DNA of 16,823 nt from an uncultured Collinsella sp. (GTDB taxonomy: Bacteria > Actinomycetota > Coriobacteriia > Coriobacteriales > Coriobacteriaceae): positions 1-16,823 of the forward strand of contig CAAEOL010000027.1 in the NCBI GenBank assembly GCA_900757595.1. Reading direction: 5' to 3'. The notes beneath the pieces were generated by a model. That model saw nothing but the letters and a program-made list of their open reading frames with translations, ran no database searches and was not told the origin of the DNA. Shown here in pieces: positions 7,381 to 14,301 of the stretch. Each line of letters begins with the position of its first letter. The first letter of the stretch is position 1. Made by a program: the position numbers and the translations under genes.

Positions 7381-8220
7381 TCAGCCCTTGACGGCACCTG
7401 CCACCACGCCGTCGATGATGTACTTCTGGCAGAAGATGTACATGATGACGATGGGGACAACGACCATCATGATGCAGGCCATCATGGGGCCGAGCTCGAC
7501 GTGGCCGTAGCCACCGCGGAAGTACTGGATCAAAATAGGAATGGTCTTGTACTTGGTGGAGTCGAGCGTAAGGTAGGGCAGCAGGTAGTCGTTCCAGACC
7601 CACATGGTCTCGAGGATGCCGACCGAAAGATAGGTGGGCTTCATGATGGGAAGGACGATCTTAAAGAACACCTGGACCGGGTTGCAGCCGTCGATCATGG
7701 CCGCTTCCTCAATCTCGAGCGGGATGTTCTTGACAAAGCCGGCGAACATAAAGACCGCCAGGCCCGCACCAAAGCCCAGATAGATGAAGCAGATGTTAAA
7801 CGGCGTGTTAAAGCCAATGCGGTCCGCCAAATTGGACAGCGTGAACATCAGCATCTGGAAAGGCACGACCATCGAGAAAACGAACAGGTAATAGAAGAAG
7901 TTCGAGATCTTGCTGTTGACGCGCACCACGTACCAAGCGCACATGGAGCAGCACACCAAAATCAGCACGACCGACGTGACCGTGATGATGAGCGAATACA
8001 TAAACGCCGAAGCAAAGCCTTGCTCGTTCAGGGCGTGCACGTAGTTTGCAAGGCCGTTGAACGTCTCGGGCGTGAGCAGATCGAACGCCGTGGTGGTGCT
8101 GATTGCAGTCCCCTTCTTAAAGGAATTGAGTGCAATCATGAACACGGGGTAGATCCACGCGAGCGACAGAATCGTAAAAAAGATCGAGAGCGCGCGGTTG
8201 ATAACCTTATCGCGTTTCAT
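7381..8220 (-). CDS. Sugar ABC transporter permease, MalG/MsmG type
   Basis: 279 aa membrane protein with about six hydrophobic segments and the EAA loop (EEAAMIDGCN at residues 171-180, then FFKIVLPIMKP) that docks on the ATPase. This places it in the CUT1 family of oligosaccharide importers (MalG, MsmG, LacG). Its ATG overlaps the stop codon of the upstream permease (TAATG), with GGAGG 9-10 nt upstream inside the previous gene, which implies translational coupling. Together with the neighbouring permease it forms the transmembrane channel. Confidence 0.93.
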   Translation of the reverse strand: MKRDKVINRALSIFFTILSLAWIYPVFMIALNSFKKGTAISTTTAFDLLTPETFNGLANYVHALNEQGFASAFMYSLIITVTSVVLILVCCSMCAWYVVRVNSKISNFFYYLFVFSMVVPFQMLMFTLSNLADRIGFNTPFNICFIYLGFGAGLAVFMFAGFVKNIPLEIEEAAMIDGCNPVQVFFKIVLPIMKPTYLSVGILETMWVWNDYLLPYLTLDSTKYKTIPILIQYFRGGYGHVELGPMMACIMMVVVPIVIMYIFCQKYIIDGVVAGAVKG

Positions 8221-9074
8221 TACTGCTGCACCTCCTTGGACCTCGTGGCCTTAAGCTGGATCATAGAGATGGCTACGACCAGGATGCAGAAGATGACTGC
8301 CTTGGCCTGGCCAATGCCCTGCCATGCGATGCCGGCACGCGAGTAGAACGTGTTGTAGATGTTCAGGGCGAGCATCTCGGTGGAGTGCGCGGGGGCACCA
8401 CCGGTAAGGGCGAGGTTCTGATCGAACAGCTTAAAGCCGTTGGTGATGGACAGGAACAGGCAGATGGTAATCGTCGGCATCAGGTTAGGGATCTTAACCT
8501 TCCAAAACGTCTGCCATGCCGTGGCGCCGTCGACCTTGGCGGCCTCGATGTAGTCGGACGGAATGGACTGCAGACCGGCGATGTAGATGATCATCATGTA
8601 GCCGACCTGCTGCCACAGGGTCAGGATGATAAGGCCCCAGAAGCCAGCAGCGGAGTTAAGGGCGATGAGCTGAGCGCCCACGTTGGAGAGCAGGCAGTTG
8701 ATCAGAATCTGCCAAATGTAGCCCAGCACGATGCCGCCGATCAGGTTAGGCATAAAGAAGATCGTGCGGAAGACGTTGGTGCCCTTGAGCGCCTTGCGGG
8801 TGAGCGCCTGCGCGATGGCGAGAGCGATCACGTTGATGAGCACCGTCGACAGGAAGGCAAACGCCACGGTAAAGAAGAACGACGTGGAGAACTGCGGGTC
8901 CGTCAACGCGCGCATATAATTCTCGATACCGACGAAGTGCGCGTTATTGATGGTAATAAACTGGCAGAACGAGAGATAGAAACCCTGGATAAAGGGGATC
9001 ACGAACCCGATCATAAACGCCAGGCACGTGGGCAGCATAAAGAGCGGCCACCAGCGCTTGAGTGCTTTGCCCAT
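8220..9074 (-). CDS. Sugar ABC transporter permease, MalF/MsmF type
   Basis: 284 aa with a hydrophobic N-terminal helix (about residues 9-32), several further membrane segments and the EAA loop IEAAKVDGATAWQTFWKVKIP at about 176-196. It resembles the short MsmF/LacF form rather than E. coli MalF, which has a large periplasmic insertion. Start ATG with AAAGGA upstream. It overlaps the next permease by one base. It is separated from the binding-protein gene by an 87-nt gap that holds a strong hairpin. Confidence 0.93.
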   Translation of the reverse strand: MGKALKRWWPLFMLPTCLAFMIGFVIPFIQGFYLSFCQFITINNAHFVGIENYMRALTDPQFSTSFFFTVAFAFLSTVLINVIALAIAQALTRKALKGTNVFRTIFFMPNLIGGIVLGYIWQILINCLLSNVGAQLIALNSAAGFWGLIILTLWQQVGYMMIIYIAGLQSIPSDYIEAAKVDGATAWQTFWKVKIPNLMPTITICLFLSITNGFKLFDQNLALTGGAPAHSTEMLALNIYNTFYSRAGIAWQGIGQAKAVIFCILVVAISMIQLKATRSKEVQQ

Positions 9075-9094
9075 AGAAGGGTCCTTTCAATATG

Positions 9095-9130
9095 CAGGGG
9101 GCGGGCAAACCAACGTCTGCCCGCCCCCTG
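9095..9130 (-). other. Strong intra-operon hairpin between binding-protein and permease genes
   Basis: A perfect 13-bp stem CAGGGGGCGGGCA/TGCCCGCCCCCTG (9095-9107 with 9118-9130) with a 10-nt loop. There is no U-tract on the minus strand. It lies between the end of the binding-protein gene (9162) and the permease start (9074). By analogy with the malE-malF intergenic region of enterobacteria, it probably protects the binding-protein message and/or attenuates read-through, so that the binding protein is made in excess over the permeases. Confidence 0.75.
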
Positions 9131-9161
9131 TCGCTAATCAGATAGCTTGGGCAGCAACTAC

Positions 9162-10478
9162 TTACTCGGAAGCAGCTTTCTCGGTCTTCCAGCCATCGAC
9201 GAAGGCGTTCTTGACGCCGTCCCACTTGGTGTTGTCGGCAGCATAAGCGATGAGAGCCTGCTTGAGGTTCTTCTTCCACTCCTCAGAGGGGATGTAGACG
9301 AAGTCCCAAGCGACGGTCTTCTTGCCGTCCTTGGCCATGGCAACGGCCTGCTGCGAGAAGACGTTGTTGGTGTCCTTGGCGCTCTTGAACGGGGCGGTCA
9401 GACCCATCTTGTCGGCGATAATCGAGGTGGCGGTGTCAGAGGTGACGCACCAGTACATGAAGTCCTCGGTGGCCTTCTGGGCATCCTCGGAAGCCTGGGA
9501 GCTCACGCACCAGTAGTTCTCGCCGCCGGAGCACAGACCCTGGTTCTCCTCGCCATCGACGCCGATGTAGATCGGCAGCATGCCGAGCTGGTCGTCGGTC
9601 ATACCAGCCTTGGTGAGGTCGGCGTAGGCCCAAGAGCCGTTCTGATAGAAAACGGTCTTGCCGGTTGCGAACTCGTTGGTGGCGTCGTCGCCGGTCTTGG
9701 AGGCAAGCTGCGAAGGATCGCAGGTGGAGTCGGTGATGTACAGGTCGAAGATCTGCTTAAAGTTGTCGAGATACTCGCCCTTGATCTCGTCGTCCTCCTG
9801 GTTGTGCTCCTTCTCGAACTCGTAGTAGAGCGGGAGGTTGGCGAGGTGGGTGGTGTAGCGCCAGCTGGAGGAGTCATCCATACCGGCAGAAGTGAAGGCA
9901 CCGTCAATGCCGAGCTCGTCCTTGCGGGCCTGGATGTCATCGGCGCAAGCCTTCAGCTTGTCGAAGGAGTTGATGTCCTCGGCCTTGTAGCCAGCCTTCT
10001 CGAGCAGCTGCTTGTTGTAGATGATGCCGTAGCTCTCCTGGACCCAGTCGATGCCCAGATCCTTACCGTCGGACTGCAGCGCCAGGGAGTCGTCGATGAG
10101 CTCACCGCGGACCTTGGTGTCGGACAAATCGGCGCAGTAGTCCTTCCAGTTCTTAAGGCCGGTGGGGCCGTTGACCTGGAACAGCGTCGGAGCGGAGCTC
10201 TTGGACATCTCGGACTTGAGCTTCTCCTCGTAGGTGTTGGAGGCGGCGGTCACGATCTTGACCTCGACGCCCTTCTCCTTCTTATAGGCCTTGGCGATCT
10301 CCTTCCACTCCTTGTCGACCTCGGGCTTGAATTGGAGGAAGTAGACCTCGGCAGCGTCACCAGAAGCAGAGGAGCCGGAGCCGGCAGAACCGCCGCAGCC
10401 CACGAGACCCAGACCAAGAACCGCAGCCGCGGAACCAGCAAAGCCCAGGAACTGCCTTCTGCTCATTTCGTTCTTCAT
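9162..10478 (-). CDS. Sugar-binding lipoprotein of the ABC transporter (family 1 solute-binding protein)
   Basis: 438 aa. It captures the sugar outside the cell and delivers it to the two permeases. The N-terminus combines a twin-arginine motif (SRRQFLGF, residues 6-13), a hydrophobic stretch and the lipobox LVGC with C28 as the lipidated cysteine, then a Gly/Ser linker. It is therefore probably a Tat-exported, membrane-anchored lipoprotein. The mature part resembles extracellular solute-binding protein family 1. I chose the ATG at 10478, with GGGTGG 6-7 nt upstream; an in-frame GTG at 10496 would place that site inside the gene, and another ATG at 10466 is possible. First gene of the operon, with two operator-bearing promoter candidates upstream. 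Maltose/maltodextrin as substrate is inferred from the locus, not from binding residues. Confidence 0.9.
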   Translation of the reverse strand: MKNEMSRRQFLGFAGSAAAVLGLGLVGCGGSAGSGSSASGDAAEVYFLQFKPEVDKEWKEIAKAYKKEKGVEVKIVTAASNTYEEKLKSEMSKSSAPTLFQVNGPTGLKNWKDYCADLSDTKVRGELIDDSLALQSDGKDLGIDWVQESYGIIYNKQLLEKAGYKAEDINSFDKLKACADDIQARKDELGIDGAFTSAGMDDSSSWRYTTHLANLPLYYEFEKEHNQEDDEIKGEYLDNFKQIFDLYITDSTCDPSQLASKTGDDATNEFATGKTVFYQNGSWAYADLTKAGMTDDQLGMLPIYIGVDGEENQGLCSGGENYWCVSSQASEDAQKATEDFMYWCVTSDTATSIIADKMGLTAPFKSAKDTNNVFSQQAVAMAKDGKKTVAWDFVYIPSEEWKKNLKQALIAYAADNTKWDGVKNAFVDGWKTEKAASE

Positions 10479-10566
10479 TACAATCCACCCTTTCACACCG
10501 TGGCGGCACCCTTTGCCGCCGCCTTCGGAGATTGGCTCGGGGACTTTGCCCCTTTTGCTGATTAGT

Positions 10567-10598
10567 ACGATACGCTATTTGGCTAGTTGTTTGAACAA
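10567..10598 (-). promoter_or_regulatory. Proximal ABC-operon promoter with operator box
   Basis: On the minus strand, TTGTTCAAACAA (10598-10587) is an 11/12 match to TTGTTTAAACAA. Its TTCAAA forms a -35, and TATCGT (10572-10567) is the -10 after a 17-nt spacer. The same TTYAAACAACT...TATCGT arrangement occurs before the GntR gene. The leader to the binding-protein start is about 85 nt. Confidence 0.55.
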
Positions 10599-10644
10599 GT
10601 ATTACTAGAGCGGTAGAAAAACTTCGGTGAACGGTAATTTCAAC

Positions 10645-10673
10645 TTGATACTTGACAAGTTTTGTATAAACAA
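10645..10673 (-). promoter_or_regulatory. Distal ABC-operon promoter with operator box
   Basis: On the minus strand, TTGTTTATACAA (10673-10662) overlaps a -35 (TTGTTT); a -10 candidate TATCAA (10650-10645) follows after 17 nt. The box contains the GTnTAnAC core and is very close to the TTGTATATACAA operator of Bacillus TreR. An extra near-palindrome ACTTGACAAGT (10650-10660) lies between -35 and -10. Confidence 0.5.
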
Positions 10674-10695
10674 TTAATTGTTATCGAATGCAGAG

Positions 10696-10742
10696 AAAAC
10701 GCCCGGTCAAGCCGATGCATCGTCGGTTTGACCGGGCGTTTT
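10696..10742 (-). terminator. Terminator of the GntR gene (symmetrical)
   Basis: A 20-bp stem (10696-10715 with 10723-10742, one G-U pair) with a 7-nt loop, flanked by AAAA on one side and TTTT on the other, so it could work in both directions. It lies 42 nt after the GntR stop and insulates the ABC promoter from GntR transcription. Confidence 0.9.
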
Positions 10743-10784
10743 CGCTTTGAGGGCATGAGTCTCGTCAGGCTGCGAGCTAGCCGG

Positions 10785-11504
10785 CTATCGCTTGGAGTTG
10801 ACGCGGTAGTGGAAGATCTCGGGGTGCGTACGGGCGTGCGTGACCTCGAACAAGATGCCGTCCGAGGTGTACGATTGGCTCTCCATAACGGCGACGCAGT
10901 TGTACTTACCAAGGTCCAAGTAGCTGCAGTCCTCATCGTTGGCGAGCTCGACACTCACCGTACGACGGCTCGCCATCACTTTGACGCCGCGCTTGTGCTC
11001 CAGATAGTCGTAAATTGACCTTGCGGCGATCTCGGGTGTCAGGCCTTTGGCGATCGACTCCAGAAAATAGCCGTGGTCCACCTGGCGAGCATTACCGTTA
11101 AGGCTACGGACGCGCACCACACGAATCAACTTCTCGCCCACCTTAAAGCCCAGACGACGAGAGAGTTGCTCGGTGCAAATCAAATGTTCAAAAGACTTAA
11201 CGTCCGTCGATGCAACGGCATTGTTGCGCTTTGCAAATTCGCCAAACGACTCGACTTCCTCGAGTGCGCCCAGCATGTCGGTTTCGCCCTTGAGCCAAAT
11301 AACGCGCACGCCCTTGCCGTGTATAGGCTGTACAAACATCTGGTCGGCCAGCATGCTCAAGGCGCGTCGAACGGTATTGCGCGTGCAGCCAAACTCCGCG
11401 GTCAGCTCGGCTTCGGTTGGCAGCATCTCCTGAAACGCATAGGTCCCGTTAATGATGCGCGAACGGATCTCGCGGTAGATTCCTTCGTAAATCGCTTTTG
11501 GCAT
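10785..11504 (-). CDS. GntR-family transcriptional regulator, HutC/TreR-like (UTRA effector domain)
   Basis: 239 aa, the usual length. The N-terminal winged helix-turn-helix covers about residues 3-68, with the family pattern LPTEAELTAEFGCTRNTVRRALSML and the wing GKGVRV. A UTRA ligand-binding domain (about 90-235) includes the typical segments IRVVRVR, YFLE and the C-terminal strand pattern. Start ATG with AGAGGTG upstream. It lies between the ABC operon and the EIICB-HAD gene. Boxes with the HutC/TreR-type core GTnTAnAC precede both, its own gene and malQ. Known UTRA regulators of this kind bind sugar phosphates (TreR: trehalose 6-phosphate) or other small molecules, so a phosphorylated alpha-glucoside or glucose phosphate is a reasonable guess for the inducer. 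Confidence 0.92.
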   Translation of the reverse strand: MPKAIYEGIYREIRSRIINGTYAFQEMLPTEAELTAEFGCTRNTVRRALSMLADQMFVQPIHGKGVRVIWLKGETDMLGALEEVESFGEFAKRNNAVASTDVKSFEHLICTEQLSRRLGFKVGEKLIRVVRVRSLNGNARQVDHGYFLESIAKGLTPEIAARSIYDYLEHKRGVKVMASRRTVSVELANDEDCSYLDLGKYNCVAVMESQSYTSDGILFEVTHARTHPEIFHYRVNSKR

Positions 11505-11537
11505 AACTTCACCTCTAATGAATATGTATGGCTAGGC

Positions 11538-11568
11538 ACGATAGCATTTCTTAAAGTTGTTTAAACCG
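11538..11568 (-). promoter_or_regulatory. GntR gene promoter with operator box (autoregulation)
   Basis: The plus strand reads TTGTTTAAACCG (11557-11568), 10/12 to the box. On the minus strand TTTAAA (11565-11560) serves as -35 and TATCGT (11543-11538) as -10, with a 16-nt spacer. The order and sequence match the proximal ABC-operon promoter, which suggests that the regulator represses its own gene. Confidence 0.55.
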
Positions 11569-11666
11569 ATTATCGGCAAAGCGACAGGATTTAACCTTTG
11601 ACGGTTTCTGCCGTGCCCAAATCGCTTTCGCCCAAAACTGCCAGCGCGGCAATCGTCTGCTCCTCT

Positions 11667-11690
11667 ACAATGAATTCATTGTTTAAACGT
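11667..11690 (+). promoter_or_regulatory. Operator region of the EIICB-HAD gene: 16-nt palindrome plus box
   Basis: ACAATGAATTCATTGT (11667-11682) is a perfect 16-nt palindrome and overlaps TTGTTTAAACGT (11679-11690), 10/12 to the shared box. TACAAT (11666-11671), identical to the malQ -10 candidate, could be the -10, although no good -35 is visible 16-18 nt upstream. The box lies about 30 nt before the GGGAGG ribosome binding site. Confidence 0.5.
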
Positions 11691-11731
11691 TTCACCACGC
11701 GCAACGCGCCTCGATATTCGGGAGGCAGAAC

Positions 11732-14185
11732 ATGCTGCAAAAAATCCAACGCTTTGGCGGGGCAATGTTCGCGCCCGCCATGTTGTTTTCCATATCGGGC
11801 CTTATGGTCGGCGTCTCCGCCCTCGCAACGTCTGCGGATATCGTCGGCGACCTCGCCGTATACGGAACCCCTTGGTACGTTTTTTGGACTATCATTCAGC
11901 GCGGCTCGTGGACGGTCTTTAAACGACTTCCGCTCCTTTTTGCCGTAGCGCTGCCCATCGGCCTTGCCCAAAAGCAACCGGCACGCTGTTGCCTCGAGGC
12001 GCTCGTGGCCTATTTTGCCTATTGCTTCTTTTTGAGCGAGATCATCAAGCTGAGCGGAGACAACCTTGGACTTAAGTACCCGTCGTCTTTGACCCCCGCT
12101 AGCGGCATTACCATCATCGACGGCATCAAGACCCTCGACACCGGCATTATCGGCCCGCTAGCGGTATCGGCAACCGTCGTCGCCATCCATGACCGCTTCT
12201 ACGATGCCAAGGTTCCCGATTGGCTCGGTACCTTCTCGGGTTCCTCGCTGGTCTACCTCATCAGTTTTTTTGCCGTGTTCACCCTTGCCGCCATCTCGGC
12301 CGCCATCGTGCCCTTCGTATACGCAGCGACCGAAACGCTGCGCCACGCACTTGTGGGCGTCGGCCCCCTCGGCGTGGGTATCTTTGTGTTTTTGGAGCGA
12401 GCACTCGAGCCCACGGGGCTGCACCACCTGCTCTACATGCCTATCTACTACGACAATTTAGTTATTAACGACGGCATCTACGCCACGTGGACCAACTTGC
12501 TTCCCATCCTCTCGCACAGCACGCGCTCCCTCAACGAGCTAGCGCCCTGGGCTGGTTTCACCGCCACCGGTTGGGTCAAGCTCTTTGGCCTTCCCGCCAT
12601 CGCTGTAGCGTTCTACACCACGGCCAAGCCCGAACGCCGTACCAGCCTCAAGGCCATCCTTCTGCCTGCCATCGTCGCCTCGATGGTCTGCGGCGTCACC
12701 GAACCGCTCGAGTTTCTCTTTATGTTCACCTATCCCGGACTCTTTTTGCTCTATGCCGTCCTATCTTCCTGCCTCGCCATGGCTATGAACTTCTTTGGCG
12801 TCGTCGGCATCTTCTCGGGCGGCTTTATGGAAATGGCTGCCTTCAACTTTATCCCGCTCATGCGGACGCATGCCGGCTCCTACCTTTTGGCACTCGGAAT
12901 CGGACTCGTCTTTAGCGCCATCTTCTTTCTGAGCTTTCGAGGTCTTATCTTGACCTTTGATCTTAAAACCCCGGGACGCGAGGACCATATCGCCAGCAAC
13001 GCGGCGCTCTCGCGCTTGACGGGAGACGACGTTGACAGAAAGCGCTCATCCAAAACCGGCGCTTCCGGCGACCAGGCCTCACAAGATCATCTGCTCGCCG
13101 AGCAGGTTGTGACGCTTCTGGGCGGCGTCTCCAACATTGTGGGCGCAACCAACTGCGCCACGCGTCTGCGCGTCGAAGTCGCGGACCCCTCCATCGTCGC
13201 GGACAATGCGACCTTTGTCGCAGCGGGTGCCAAAGGCCTCATCGTCACCGGCAAGACCGCTCAGGTAATCATCGGCATCTCGGTACCCCGCGTCAAAGAG
13301 CACTTTGATCGGATTATGGGACTCGAGCCGGGTTTTGCATTCGCCGCCTCACCTTCTCATGCCGCCGACGCCGCCAAAAAGCACGGCAATGTCTGCTTCT
13401 TCGACATCGACGGTACGCTCGCCTGGCAAGATCCCAAACTTGTCCAAGAGCTCCCCGAGGGTGAGCGAGACCTCTCCCCCTATCCCAACGAGACGGTTGC
13501 ACAGGCAATTCGCACGTTTGTCGCCAACGGCAACAAAGCCTTTATCTGTACGGGGCGCACCCTCAGCTGCATCCATCCCAAGCTGCTCGAGCTGCCGTGG
13601 GCAGGCGCCGTGTGCCTCGCGGGCGGTTACGCCGAACTCGAGGGGCGTATCGTGCGAAATGCAGCCATAAACCCTGGTCTGCTACAGCGCCTCGCCCCCT
13701 ATCTCGAGCAATCGGGCGAGGTCATTCGCTTTGAGGGCATCGATCGCGTCGTGCGCATGAGTGCAGATGCCCCCGAGGTGTACGGATACGCACGCACCGT
13801 GGGCGACGCCGTCACGCAACTTGAGCACTACAACGCCTATAAAATTCTTATGTCCACACCACTTGCCAACCGCATCGCCCAAGATGAAGAGCTTGGACCT
13901 CTGCTCTGCCTCAACGAACTCGAGCTCGAGGTCACAGAAATCTCGCCTCGCGAGTGCACCAAACGGACCGGAATCAAGGCTGTGCTTGACGCCCTGGGAC
14001 CAGACCACGGCACCGTATATGGCATTGGCGACGCGAGCAACGACATCGCTCTCATGGAGGCGGTCGATGTTGGCATCGCTATGGGCAACGCGCCGGATTT
14101 CCTTAAGGAAAAGGCCGACTACGTAACCGACAGCTTCGACCATGACGGCGTCGTCACCGCGCTCGAACACTTTGGGCTTATCTAG
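11732..14185 (+). CDS. glvC: Maltose/alpha-glucoside PTS EIICB fused to a Cof-type HAD phosphatase
   Basis: 817 aa, against about 520-530 aa for a normal EIICB. The start MLQKIQRFGGAMFAPAMLF closely follows Bacillus GlvC/MalP. EIIC occupies about residues 1-420, with around ten membrane segments and conserved GVTEPLEF. After a polar linker, EIIB (about 450-535) has the phosphorylated cysteine C475 in NCATRLR and ends with QVIIGISVP. The rest (about 552-817) is a full-length HAD hydrolase: nucleophile D558 and D560 in FFDIDGT, motif II ICTGRT, and GDASNDIALM with D767/D771. So import and phosphorylation of an alpha-glucoside may be followed by dephosphorylation by the same polypeptide. RBS GGGAGG lies 6 nt upstream. 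EIIA, EI and HPr are not in the window. The HAD substrate is inference; another sugar phosphate is possible. Confidence 0.93.
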   Translation: MLQKIQRFGGAMFAPAMLFSISGLMVGVSALATSADIVGDLAVYGTPWYVFWTIIQRGSWTVFKRLPLLFAVALPIGLAQKQPARCCLEALVAYFAYCFFLSEIIKLSGDNLGLKYPSSLTPASGITIIDGIKTLDTGIIGPLAVSATVVAIHDRFYDAKVPDWLGTFSGSSLVYLISFFAVFTLAAISAAIVPFVYAATETLRHALVGVGPLGVGIFVFLERALEPTGLHHLLYMPIYYDNLVINDGIYATWTNLLPILSHSTRSLNELAPWAGFTATGWVKLFGLPAIAVAFYTTAKPERRTSLKAILLPAIVASMVCGVTEPLEFLFMFTYPGLFLLYAVLSSCLAMAMNFFGVVGIFSGGFMEMAAFNFIPLMRTHAGSYLLALGIGLVFSAIFFLSFRGLILTFDLKTPGREDHIASNAALSRLTGDDVDRKRSSKTGASGDQASQDHLLAEQVVTLLGGVSNIVGATNCATRLRVEVADPSIVADNATFVAAGAKGLIVTGKTAQVIIGISVPRVKEHFDRIMGLEPGFAFAASPSHAADAAKKHGNVCFFDIDGTLAWQDPKLVQELPEGERDLSPYPNETVAQAIRTFVANGNKAFICTGRTLSCIHPKLLELPWAGAVCLAGGYAELEGRIVRNAAINPGLLQRLAPYLEQSGEVIRFEGIDRVVRMSADAPEVYGYARTVGDAVTQLEHYNAYKILMSTPLANRIAQDEELGPLLCLNELELEVTEISPRECTKRTGIKAVLDALGPDHGTVYGIGDASNDIALMEAVDVGIAMGNAPDFLKEKADYVTDSFDHDGVVTALEHFGLI

Positions 14186-14301
14186 CCGAGCCCCTTGCCG
14201 CGTTTGCGGCCGCATGACTCATTCGTCTTCAACCGCCGCGCTCGACGCCCTAATGTGGCAATATGTTGTCTGCATAATGCAACGATGCAACCCAAGAAAG
14301 A

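Noticed and set aside
14186..14301. Terminator after the EIICB-HAD gene
   Set aside because: Only a 5-bp stem (GCCGC/GCGGC, 14197-14210) with no T-tract is present, so I cannot call a terminator; the end of this transcript is not defined by sequence.
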